From an uncultured Ruminococcus sp. (GTDB lineage: Bacteria; Bacillota; Clostridia; Oscillospirales; Ruminococcaceae): a stretch of 36,493 nucleotides of DNA. The notes below the pieces were generated by a model. That model was not told the DNA's origin, did no database searches, and worked only from the letters and a program-made list of their open reading frames with translations. The position numbers were made by a program, and so were the translations under genes. Of the stretch, positions 7,936 through 14,649 are shown one piece after another; the stretch's first letter is position 1; each line of letters starts with the position of its first letter. The DNA is taken from contig NZ_CALDMP010000022.1 in assembly GCF_937915125.1 (NCBI RefSeq), positions 1 to 36,493 on the forward strand, given 5' to 3'.

Positions 7936-8086
7936 ACGGAAATCAATTTTTAAATTATATGCTGTAAAATGAATCATTTTATGTAGGGGCGAACATTGTT
8001 CGCCCGCCAAAAATCCAGGCAAACCGCAACGGGCGACCAATGGTCGCCCCTACAATAATCCATATTTTACGAAAATTGATTTCCGT
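7936..8086. repeat. 151-bp compound palindromic element
   Basis: The outer arms ACGGAAATCAATTTT (7936-7950) and AAAATTGATTTCCGT (8072-8086) are perfect inverted repeats. Inside, TGTAGGGGCGA (7982-7992) pairs with TCGCCCCTACA (8044-8054). Each inner arm is also a hairpin on its own (GGGCGAACATTGTTCGCCC and GGGCGACCAATGGTCGCCC, one per arm). It fills the gap between the divergent DUF5662 and ABC-F promoters. It resembles a non-autonomous mobile element. Confidence 0.75.
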
Positions 8087-8105
8087 GGTTTTTAGGAAAA
8101 AAGAG

Positions 8106-8134
8106 TTGTATTTTCCTTGCAGATATGCTACAAT
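8106..8134 (+). promoter_or_regulatory. Promoter of the ABC-F gene
   Basis: TTGTAT (8106-8111), 17 nt, TACAAT (8129-8134). The gene starts about 40 nt downstream. There is no long leader or uORF, unlike the antibiotic-induced ABC-F resistance genes. Confidence 0.75.
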
Positions 8135-8176
8135 AAAACTGTATTGCCCTAAAAACGTACGAAAGGAATGGAACAA

Positions 8177-10099
8177 ATGCTCCTGCGTCTGACAGATATC
8201 AATAAATTTTACAATGGAAATCAAGTCCTCTCCCATGTGTCCATGACAGTGGAGGATCACGACCGCATCGGTCTTATTGGCGTGAACGGCTGCGGAAAGT
8301 CCACGCTGCTGCGTATCCTCACCGGAAACGAACTGCCCGACCATCTGGTGGAAGGTGACGGCGAGGTAGCACTCTCCGCCAAGACCAGCGTGGGTTATCT
8401 GGAACAAATGGGCGGTCTGGATCGTGACAGCACCGTCTGGGAGGAGATGCGCAGCGTCTTTCGTCCACTTTTGGATACCCAGGAGCGAATGCACCAGCTG
8501 GAAAAAGAAATGCAGTCCGGCGATCTCTCCGTGGCAGAGGAATATCATCGCCTGCAAACCTGGTTCGAATCCAATGACGGCTATCAGATCGACGTGAAGA
8601 TTCGTACAGTGCTGAACGGTATGGGATTTTCCCAGGAGACATATTCCCGTGTCATTTCCGGATTCAGCGGCGGCGAAAAAACACGTCTTGCCATTGCCCG
8701 GCTCCTGCTGGAAGAACCGAACCTGCTGATTCTGGACGAGCCGACTAACCATCTGGATTTCAAAACGGTCATGTGGCTGGAGGACTATTTGAAAGATTAC
8801 AAGGGCGCACTGCTGCTGGTCTCCCACGATCGTTATTTTCTGGATCGTCTGTGTACCAGTATCTGCGAGATCGAACGCGGCGTGCTGACCCGATATAAGG
8901 GCAATTATACGGCATTTACCCAGCTGAAAGAGGCCGCTGTAGCTCGTCAGTGGAAGGAATACGAGATGCAGCAGAAAGAAATCGCAAAGCTGGAGGACTA
9001 TGTGGCACGGAATCTCACTCGTGCATCCACTGCCAAAAGTGCCCAGAGCCGTGTGAAGCAGCTGGAAAAAATGGAACGAATTGAAAAGCCTGTTTCAGCA
9101 CAGAAACAGGCGAAAGTTTGTTTTACTTATGAGATCGACCCGCCGGTGGAAGTGCTGAAAGTTCAGGACATTGATATTTCCGTGGGTAGCGGTGCACAGC
9201 GGAAAACCCTGCTGCCCCAGTTATCCTTTGAGGTGCGCCGGGGCGAAAAGTGGGGCATTATCGGTGACAACGGTATCGGCAAATCCACACTCCTGAAAAT
9301 TCTCCAGAATATGCTGCCCCACGAGGGAAAAGTGCGCTGGACAAGCAATATCAAAATTTCCTACTTTGAACAGGAAAGCACCAATCTTCACCCCACAAAA
9401 TCGGTCATGCAGGAGATACATGACCGTGTTCCGGCGTGGACAGATCTGGAGGTACGCAAGCTCCTGGGACAGGTACGTCTCACGGGAGATAATGTGTTCA
9501 AACCCGTAGGCGTACTCAGCGGCGGCGAGCGTGCCAAGGTATGTTTTGCGGTAATGATGCTGGAGCACGGCAACGTACTGATTCTGGACGAGCCTACCAA
9601 CCATCTGGATATCGCCATGAAAGAGGTGATTGAGGAGGCAATGCAGGAATTCCCGGGTACACTGCTTTTCGTATCCCATGACCGTTATTTGCTGGATAAG
9701 GTGGCAGATCATATTCTGGAACTGAAAGCGGACGGCGCCAATACCTATGCCGGCGGTTTTTCCGCATGGCTGGATGCACAGCAAAAGGCATCGGCTGTTC
9801 CGGAACCCCAGGAGAATACCCGGTCTGCCGGGGAGACACCGAAGCAGGAAAAGCCGGCATATCGTTCCAAAAAGCAGCGTGCCCAGCAGGCAAAACTGCG
9901 TGCAGATTTGCGGGCACTGGAACAGAAACTGGACAAAATGCAGACAGAACTGGATCAGCTGACTGCGGAAATGGCGGACGAGACTGTTTGCAGCGATTAT
10001 CAGTTGATGCAGGAAAAATGTGAACGCATGGAAGAACTCCGTGTTTCCATGGAGGAGACCATGGAGGAAATGATCCTGCTGGAGGACGAACTGGCATAA
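8177..10099 (+). CDS. ABC-F family ATPase (YdiF/Uup type)
   Basis: This cytoplasmic protein has two ABC domains and no membrane segments. ABC1 has Walker A GVNGCGKST, signature FSGGEKTRLAIARLLL and Walker B LLILDEPTNHLD. An interdomain linker of about 80 charged residues follows, then ABC2 with GDNGIGKST, LSGGERAKVCFAVMML and VLILDEPTNHLD. A C-terminal coiled-coil tail (about residues 560-640) ends it. ABC-F proteins bind the ribosomal E site; the 640 residues and tail match the housekeeping YdiF type better than drug-resistance members, though resistance cannot be excluded. I prefer the ATG at 8177, because AAGGA lies 9 nt before it and directly touches the ATG at 8168. Confidence 0.93.
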   Translation: MLLRLTDINKFYNGNQVLSHVSMTVEDHDRIGLIGVNGCGKSTLLRILTGNELPDHLVEGDGEVALSAKTSVGYLEQMGGLDRDSTVWEEMRSVFRPLLDTQERMHQLEKEMQSGDLSVAEEYHRLQTWFESNDGYQIDVKIRTVLNGMGFSQETYSRVISGFSGGEKTRLAIARLLLEEPNLLILDEPTNHLDFKTVMWLEDYLKDYKGALLLVSHDRYFLDRLCTSICEIERGVLTRYKGNYTAFTQLKEAAVARQWKEYEMQQKEIAKLEDYVARNLTRASTAKSAQSRVKQLEKMERIEKPVSAQKQAKVCFTYEIDPPVEVLKVQDIDISVGSGAQRKTLLPQLSFEVRRGEKWGIIGDNGIGKSTLLKILQNMLPHEGKVRWTSNIKISYFEQESTNLHPTKSVMQEIHDRVPAWTDLEVRKLLGQVRLTGDNVFKPVGVLSGGERAKVCFAVMMLEHGNVLILDEPTNHLDIAMKEVIEEAMQEFPGTLLFVSHDRYLLDKVADHILELKADGANTYAGGFSAWLDAQQKASAVPEPQENTRSAGETPKQEKPAYRSKKQRAQQAKLRADLRALEQKLDKMQTELDQLTAEMADETVCSDYQLMQEKCERMEELRVSMEETMEEMILLEDELA

Positions 10100-10129
10100 T
10101 GGTTTCCGGCAAGGTGCTAATATAGAAGA

Positions 10130-10168
10130 AAACCCCGACAAAGGCTCATAACCTTCGTCGGGGTTTCT
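10130..10168. terminator. Bidirectional terminator
   Basis: AAACCCCGAC (10130-10139) pairs with GTCGGGGTTT (10157-10166), and the stem extends inward through AAGG/CCTT. It serves the ABC-F gene on the plus strand. On the minus strand GGGGTTTTCTTC follows the stem, so it also ends the convergent gene at 10187. Confidence 0.88.
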
Positions 10169-10186
10169 GTATCAAAGATGGAATTT

Positions 10187-11506
10187 TTACTTATCCAGTT
10201 TCTTCTTTTCGTCTTCGATCATAGCGAGAAGTTCGTCCACGGAAGCCGTTTCATACTTGTTTCTTCTGGATGCAGAAGACTGTGTGGGCGCTGCCGGACG
10301 TGTACTGCGAGTACTGCTGCCAGAGGACAGGCGGCTGGAACCCAGGTTCCGTGCCTCTTCCGGAGAACTTGCCTCGTGGCTGCCGCGATAAGTGGAAACC
10401 GGCTCTTCAGAAATCGGTGTATCTGCGGCATGAGAAATGGCACCAGTGCCGAATGTGCTTGTATTGCTGCGTGTGCCAAAGGTAGAAGTGTTGGAAACAG
10501 TGCCTGCGTGAGACCCCTGATAACCATTATCCTGTGCATTTCCGCCCAGCGGAATCTGGTCTTCCGGATTGGTGTAGATCGGAACATCATGCTGTGCCTT
10601 GAACTGCATAGTGCGTGCCTTCTGATAGGGAGAGTTGGGGTTTACTGCCTTGCGCTCGAAGTTTTCTGCAATAGAAGAACGCTTCCGCTCAAAGGAACGG
10701 CTCGGTGCAGCATCCGACGGACGGAACAGCGGTGAACGTCCGCCCAGTTCCTCGTCGTCATATGCGGAATCGGAATCATAGGAATCCTCGCTGTAAACCT
10801 CGTCATAGCTCTCTTCGAAAGCAAATTCGTCATCGTGTCTGCTGTTGGCACGGGCAATCGCCACGATAAGCATGATTACCAGAATGACACTGGGGAGTAC
10901 CAGCAGTGCGAGAATGCCGGGAACGCCTGTTGCAAACTTAATGTAAGAATACAGCTCGCCGCTTTCATAGGTACACTTGCCCAGGATGCTGTCCACTGTA
11001 ATGGGCGGTTCAGTACCCACAGCGCTTGTCTGCATGGTGGTGGGATAATATTTCAGAACGCCTGTTTCGTCCTGTTCAATATTATAGATACGGCGAACAG
11101 CGATGCGCTCGGAATCCACATCTGTAGAAGTATCGTCCGGTGCCAGAACGCAGAGAACGGCATTGTTCTTTGCAATGGGGTCGGATTCATCATATGCCGA
11201 AGCAATTACAGCTGTGTGCTGATGAATGGAGGCGGCAGCACTTGCACTGTCTACCGGCTGGCTGGGATCTGTCACGCCTTCCTGGAGTCCAGCTGCGCTG
11301 TCGTCCAGAGAAGTGACGCCGGTGGCAACGACTGCCCCGGAGTTGGCCTCCATGACATCACTTTCCATCAGATATATGTAATGCCCGAAAAATTTCGGCG
11401 TGTCACTGCGGGAGAACAGAATGTTTGTGGTCAGTGTCACTGCAACGACCAGCAGGAGAAGTATCGCAAGGACAATTGCGAGAATCGATTTGGATTTCTT
11501 TTTCAT
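10187..11506 (-). CDS. Signal peptidase I-like membrane protein, active site lost
   Basis: This 439-residue protein has a membrane helix at about 8-30, an outer domain at about 35-195, a second helix at about 196-219, and a 220-residue acidic, Ser-rich cytoplasmic tail ending in a coiled segment (SVDELLAMIEDEKKKLDK). The outer domain follows the SipW-type signal peptidase plan: FFGHYIYLMESDVMEA for the Ser box, IAVRRIYNI for the His/Lys box, YYPTTMQTSAV...ITVDSILGKC, then the closing hydrophobic helix after a Pro-Gly turn. The position of the catalytic Ser appears to be V51, and the base position is Arg (R138/R139). If so it cannot be a protease. The family link is by motif order only. AAGGAAG lies before the ATG. 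Confidence 0.6.
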   Translation of the reverse strand: MKKKSKSILAIVLAILLLLVVAVTLTTNILFSRSDTPKFFGHYIYLMESDVMEANSGAVVATGVTSLDDSAAGLQEGVTDPSQPVDSASAAASIHQHTAVIASAYDESDPIAKNNAVLCVLAPDDTSTDVDSERIAVRRIYNIEQDETGVLKYYPTTMQTSAVGTEPPITVDSILGKCTYESGELYSYIKFATGVPGILALLVLPSVILVIMLIVAIARANSRHDDEFAFEESYDEVYSEDSYDSDSAYDDEELGGRSPLFRPSDAAPSRSFERKRSSIAENFERKAVNPNSPYQKARTMQFKAQHDVPIYTNPEDQIPLGGNAQDNGYQGSHAGTVSNTSTFGTRSNTSTFGTGAISHAADTPISEEPVSTYRGSHEASSPEEARNLGSSRLSSGSSTRSTRPAAPTQSSASRRNKYETASVDELLAMIEDEKKKLDK

Positions 11507-11548
11507 GATGCTACCTTCCTTTTTTCACGAAGTAGTGGTTTTAAACTT

Positions 11549-11577
11549 ATTATAACACATCTTTTCAGCAATTTCAA
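11549..11577 (-). promoter_or_regulatory. Proximal promoter of the peptidase-like gene
   Basis: On the minus strand, TTGAAA (11572-11577), 17 nt, TATAAT (11549-11554). The start codon is about 35 nt past the likely start site. Confidence 0.8.
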
Positions 11578-11703
11578 TTCTTTTTTTGATTTTTCACCGA
11601 AAAAATGCAGGAGAATGAAAAAAATAATGTTTCTTTTTTGCGAGGATTCAGATTCCATAGCCTCTGGCTCTGATTTAGCAGGAAACTGAAACAGATTTCT
11701 TTT

Positions 11704-11732
11704 ATTATAACACATCTGCTTTCATATTTCAA
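11704..11732 (-). promoter_or_regulatory. Distal duplicate promoter, same direction
   Basis: On the minus strand, TTGAAA (11727-11732), 17 nt, TATAAT (11704-11709). The surrounding sequence (TTATTATAACACATCT, ATTTCAATT and a T-rich tract ending GATTTTT) repeats that of the promoter 155 bp downstream. I see no convincing small gene between the two. It either gives a second start for the same gene or is a relic of a duplication. Confidence 0.65.
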
Positions 11733-11771
11733 TTGGTTTTTTGATTTTTTCCATAATTTTTTTGAAACCTC

Positions 11772-11799
11772 TTGACAAACGCAGAAATTGTGGTATAAT
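11772..11799 (+). promoter_or_regulatory. Promoter of the tRNA-Thr/tRNA-Gly unit
   Basis: TTGACA (11772-11777), 16 nt, TATAAT (11794-11799), 62 nt before the first tRNA. Its -35 box lies about 40 bp from the distal minus-strand promoter, so the two are back to back. Confidence 0.88.
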
Positions 11800-11860
11800 A
11801 AAAAAGTACTTTTCTTCGGGAGTCGTTCTGACTTAATTTTATTTACCGGACATTGGTGCT

Positions 11861-11936
11861 GCTGGAATAGCTCAGTTGGTAGAGCAGCGCATTCGTAATG
11901 CGCAGGTCGCGTGTTCAAGTCACGTTTCCAGCTCCA
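11861..11936 (+). tRNA. tRNA-Thr (CGT)
   Basis: A complete cloverleaf: acceptor GCTGGAA/TTCCAGC, anticodon stem GCGCA/TGCGC with loop TTCGTAA, T-arm with GTTCAAGTC, discriminator T and encoded CCA. The anticodon CGT reads ACG. Confidence 0.96.
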
Positions 11937-11960
11937 ATTTTTCTGCGTGTGCGCAGACCT

Positions 11961-12034
11961 GCGAGCGTAGTTTAGTGGTAAAACATCAGCTTCCCAAGCT
12001 GAGGTTGCGAGTTCGATTCTCGTCGCTCGCTCCA
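11961..12034 (+). tRNA. tRNA-Gly (CCC)
   Basis: Acceptor GCGAGCG/CGCTCGC, anticodon loop TTCCCAA, T-arm GTTCGATTC and encoded CCA. The anticodon CCC reads GGG. It lies 24 nt after tRNA-Thr. Confidence 0.96.
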
Positions 12035-12043
12035 GACAGAGTA

Positions 12044-12092
12044 CAAAAACACGTGATCCATGTGCAGATGCAGTTGGGTCACGTGTTTTTTA
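12044..12092 (+). terminator. Terminator of the first tRNA unit
   Basis: AAAAACACGTGA pairs with TCACGTGTTTTTT, with a T-tail running into TATT. Confidence 0.88.
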
Positions 12093-12296
12093 TTCAGGAA
12101 TTTTATAATGGTAAGCCCAGTGGATGGGATTTTGTGAGAATTGAAGAATGATACATCGGGAAGAGCACAGATAGGAAGATCGCTTTTTGTGCATTATAAT
12201 AGTATATTATATGCACACAGCGGCTTATCAGGGAGAACCGGCGGTTTATACAAAACAAAAAGAGAAATACGGTACGAAGTTTGTGTAAAAAGCATA

Positions 12297-12325
12297 TTGC
12301 ATCCAGCGCTAAAATTTAGTATGAT
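12297..12325 (+). promoter_or_regulatory. Probable promoter of the lipoprotein gene
   Basis: TTGCAT (12297-12302), 17 nt, TATGAT (12320-12325). A second TATAAT at 12329-12334 may compete. The stretch from the tRNA terminator to here (12093-12296) is AT-rich and shows nothing else I can support. Confidence 0.6.
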
Positions 12326-12396
12326 AATTATAATGTGCAGGTTGTATGATAAAATCTGTGCGCAAACATTTTTATTTGAGGAAATGAGGAAACAAT

Positions 12397-13170
12397 ATGT
12401 TGAAAACAAAAAAGGTTCTGGCATTTCTGCTGGCATCCGCTATGATGTGTACTGCTTTTACAGCATGCGGCGATTCTGAATCCAGCTCTGAATCTTCCAG
12501 CGAGGCAGAGTCCAGCGCAGAGGAATCCAGCGAGGAAGAGTCCAGCGAAGAATCCGTAGCAGAAGAAAGTTCTGCACCTCAGCAGGTTCAGACCGGTGAC
12601 TTCGAAGAAGCTGTTGTACCGCAGGCAGGCGATGCTTACCTGAGCATGGCTGACGGTCAGTGGTGGCTCCAGTACACCGGCAGCGACACAGACTATCTGA
12701 CCTATGATGCTGGCGTTGTTCCCATCACTGGAAACGGCGATTATACTGTCAGCGTTACTGTTGACACCAATGCGGTTCGTTATGACGCTACTGGCGACAT
12801 CAACGGCGAACTGATCGCAAATGGTACTGCATTCATGGCTGTTCAGATCATGGACGGTGCTGATGCAACGCCCAATGCCATCATTGATGTAACTGCAGTT
12901 AAGGTTGACGGTACAGAGATCCCGCTGACCAAGAAGAGCTTCACAAACACTGAAGAGACTGAGATCAACGGCACAAAGCACAACAACATCCGTTCCAACA
13001 TCTTCAACGAGTGGGTTCCGGATGATGGTCTGCCGGGCGATGCAAGAAGCGCAGAGGGTAATATTGCAGATCTGGCGAACAAGGCTGATTATTCTGCAAC
13101 CATTCTGGATCCGTCTGCTATCGGCGACTGGACAACCATCGAGGTTAACTTTACTATCTCTGGTATGTAA
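12397..13170 (+). CDS. Secreted lipoprotein with Ser/Glu linker
   Basis: This 257-residue protein has a type II signal peptide (MLKTKKVLAFLLASAMMC...) with lipobox FTAC, so C24 should be lipidated and the protein held on the outer face of the membrane. Residues 26-57 are an acidic Ser/Glu spacer. The rest (about 75-257) looks like an all-beta domain: GQWWLQYTGSDTDYLTYDAG, NGDYTVSVTVDTN, and a closing TTIEVNFTISG. Its Trp/Tyr-rich start recalls carbohydrate-binding beta-sandwiches found in Ruminococcus lipoproteins, but I cannot assign a family. AGGAAA precedes the ATG. It is monocistronic, set between two tRNA clusters. Confidence 0.85.
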   Translation: MLKTKKVLAFLLASAMMCTAFTACGDSESSSESSSEAESSAEESSEEESSEESVAEESSAPQQVQTGDFEEAVVPQAGDAYLSMADGQWWLQYTGSDTDYLTYDAGVVPITGNGDYTVSVTVDTNAVRYDATGDINGELIANGTAFMAVQIMDGADATPNAIIDVTAVKVDGTEIPLTKKSFTNTEETEINGTKHNNIRSNIFNEWVPDDGLPGDARSAEGNIADLANKADYSATILDPSAIGDWTTIEVNFTISGM

Positions 13171-13198
13171 TTACTGATTTTTGAATCAATACAAAACG

Positions 13199-13232
13199 AC
13201 TGTCTGCATCTGTTTGGTGCAGGCAGTTTTTT
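13199..13232 (+). terminator. Terminator of the lipoprotein gene
   Basis: ACTGTCTGCA pairs with TGCAGGCAGT and is followed by TTTTT. From here to the next promoter (13233-13376) I see nothing. Confidence 0.85.
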
Positions 13233-13376
13233 GCATCTGGTAAGCGCTGAATACAACAGATTATTCTTGCAGTTTATATGTTAACTTTTTGTAAACACAA
13301 GAGGAAAGTAGGGAATACCACGTGATTTCGGCACTTTTTATCGGTTCGCCATACCAAAATTTTTTTCAAAAAAGTC

Positions 13377-13405
13377 TTGACAAATCGACTGAGATGGTGT
13401 ATAAT
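13377..13405 (+). promoter_or_regulatory. Promoter of the four-tRNA cluster
   Basis: TTGACA (13377-13382), 17 nt, TATAAT (13400-13405), 40 nt before tRNA-Val. Confidence 0.9.
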
Positions 13406-13445
13406 AATATACGTCGCTGAGAGATGCGACACTGAAGAAATGGAT

Positions 13446-13521
13446 GGAAGCTTAGCTCAGCTGGGAGAGCATCTGCCTTACAAGCAGAGGGTCATAGGTT
13501 CGAGCCCTATAGTTTCCACCA
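13446..13521 (+). tRNA. tRNA-Val (TAC)
   Basis: Acceptor GGAAGCT/AGTTTCC with one G-T pair, anticodon loop CTTACAA, T-arm GTTCGAGCC, discriminator A and encoded CCA. Confidence 0.96.
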
Positions 13522-13524
13522 CAT

Positions 13525-13601
13525 GGCCCGGTAGTTCAGCTGGTTAGAACGCCGCCCTGTCACGGCGGAGGTCGTGAGTTCGAACCTCATCCGGGTCGCC
13601 A
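13525..13601 (+). tRNA. tRNA-Asp (GTC)
   Basis: Starts GGCCCGG and ends CCGGGTCGCCA. The anticodon loop CTGTCAC carries GTC and the T-arm is GTTCGAACC. Only 3 nt separate it from tRNA-Val. CCA is encoded. Confidence 0.96.
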
Positions 13602-13603
13602 AT

Positions 13604-13679
13604 GCGGATTTAGCTCATCTGGTAGAGCGCCACCTTGCCAAGGTGGAGGTAGCGAGTTCGAGCCTCGTAATCCGCTCCA
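13604..13679 (+). tRNA. tRNA-Gly (GCC)
   Basis: Starts GCGGATT and ends AATCCGCTCCA. The anticodon loop TTGCCAA carries GCC, the major glycine tRNA. It lies 2 nt after tRNA-Asp. Confidence 0.96.
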
Positions 13680-13682
13680 AAT

Positions 13683-13756
13683 GGCGCTATAGCCAAGTGG
13701 TAAGGCATGGGTCTGCAACACCCTGATCTCCAGTTCAAATCTGGATGGCGCCTCCA
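13683..13756 (+). tRNA. tRNA-Cys (GCA)
   Basis: Starts GGCGCTA and ends TGGCGCCTCCA. The anticodon loop CTGCAAC carries GCA and the T-arm is GTTCAAATC. It is the last gene of the cluster. Confidence 0.95.
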
Positions 13757-13765
13757 AAGCGCACT

Positions 13766-13793
13766 GAGAACGCATCGGGCGTTCTCTTTTTTT
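13766..13793 (+). terminator. Terminator of the four-tRNA cluster
   Basis: GAGAACGC pairs with GCGTTCTC around ATCGG, followed by seven T residues. Confidence 0.9.
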
Positions 13794-13830
13794 ATATGTA
13801 TTACCATAAGAAATGCCGCAGGAGGAAATG

Positions 13831-14553
13831 ATGGCAATTTACCTGATTGATTATGAGAATGTATATATTGAGGGTCTGACGGGGTTGGAACGGCTGAAAA
13901 AGACAGATGAAGTCGTGATTTTCTATACGCAGAACCGCTGCGGTCTGACCTTCGAACTCCATCGCCGCCTGATCTCCTGCCGTGCGTCTCTGCGTCTGAT
14001 GGAGGTCACAGCCCTTTCCACCCGGAAAAATACGGTGAAGAATGCATTGGATCTTCAGCTTTCCATGTACATTGGCTACCTGGTGGGCAGCCGTCCCAAG
14101 GAACCGCTGTATATCATCAGCAAAGACACAGACTTCGACCTGGATCTGACGTTTTTTGCCCAGTATTTGCAGGATGGCGGTGCGTCCTTGTCCATCTGTG
14201 CCACCATTGAGAATGCTCTTGATGGTGTCCCTGCGGTGAATACGGCGCAGATGCTGGAGGAGGCCGCCAAAGAGCCTGTGCAGGAGGAACAACCTGCATC
14301 CGCTGCCAAAAAGAAAAGCGGTGCTGTTGTGGTATTCCCAAAGGCACTCCAGGCACGTGTAAAGGAACTGCTGGGGACAGAGGACAAGCAGTCGGTCAAT
14401 CGCATCTGTGCGATTCTGACGGCGTCTGAGGATCTTCTGTCGCTGAATAATCTGCTGTCGAGATATTATCACGATGGAAAACAGGTGAAGGAAATCTATC
14501 ATAAGCTGAAGCCGTCTTTTACTGCTCTACGGGAACTGACCGCAGAACAGTGA
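13831..14553 (+). CDS. NYN/PIN-like domain protein (putative RNase)
   Basis: This 240-residue protein opens with IYLIDYENVYIEG (D7, N10). It also has NALDLQL (D74) and YIISKDTDFDLDL (D99, D101, D103), the acidic pattern of NYN-domain nucleases in the PIN-like fold. An acidic Ala/Glu/Gln linker (about 145-165) leads to a C-terminal helical domain (about 170-240, VFPKALQARVKELLG onward), possibly for nucleic acid or partner binding. The start is the second of two ATGs in tandem (13828 and 13831), because AGGAGG lies only 2-5 nt before them. No separate promoter stands out, so it may be read from the tRNA promoter through the terminator or from a weak site. Confidence 0.8.
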   Translation: MAIYLIDYENVYIEGLTGLERLKKTDEVVIFYTQNRCGLTFELHRRLISCRASLRLMEVTALSTRKNTVKNALDLQLSMYIGYLVGSRPKEPLYIISKDTDFDLDLTFFAQYLQDGGASLSICATIENALDGVPAVNTAQMLEEAAKEPVQEEQPASAAKKKSGAVVVFPKALQARVKELLGTEDKQSVNRICAILTASEDLLSLNNLLSRYYHDGKQVKEIYHKLKPSFTALRELTAEQ

Positions 14554-14592
14554 TTATAAAATTTTGTTATGAGATAGACTCTGACAGTAAAA

Positions 14593-14626
14593 AACCGCCT
14601 TCCGGGATACCGGAGGCGGTTATCTT
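14593..14626. terminator. Bidirectional terminator
   Basis: AACCGCCTTCCGG (14593-14605) and CCGGAGGCGGTT (14610-14621) pair around a short loop, with A- and T-rich flanks. It lies between the convergent NYN and SseB-like genes. Confidence 0.88.
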
Positions 14627-14649
14627 TTTATGAAATGTGCAGTGCGGTG

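Noticed and set aside
8168..10099. ABC-F gene as an antibiotic resistance determinant
   Set aside because: No leader uORF or attenuator, a length and tail like housekeeping YdiF, and no mobile context. Not supported, though not excluded.
11503..11715. Small minus-strand frame between the duplicated promoters
   Set aside because: Lys/Phe/Leu-rich low-complexity translation, poor ribosome site, and overlap with the downstream promoter.
11876..12151. 91-codon open frame across two tRNA genes
   Set aside because: Its sequence is tRNA-Thr and tRNA-Gly read as protein.
12141..12479. 112-codon frame upstream of and overlapping the lipoprotein gene
   Set aside because: It overlaps the lipoprotein start in another frame and has no ribosome site. 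The signal peptide and lipobox support the other frame.
11503..13800. tRNA clusters as a prophage or island attachment site
   Set aside because: No integrase, and no direct repeat of a tRNA 3' end was seen nearby.
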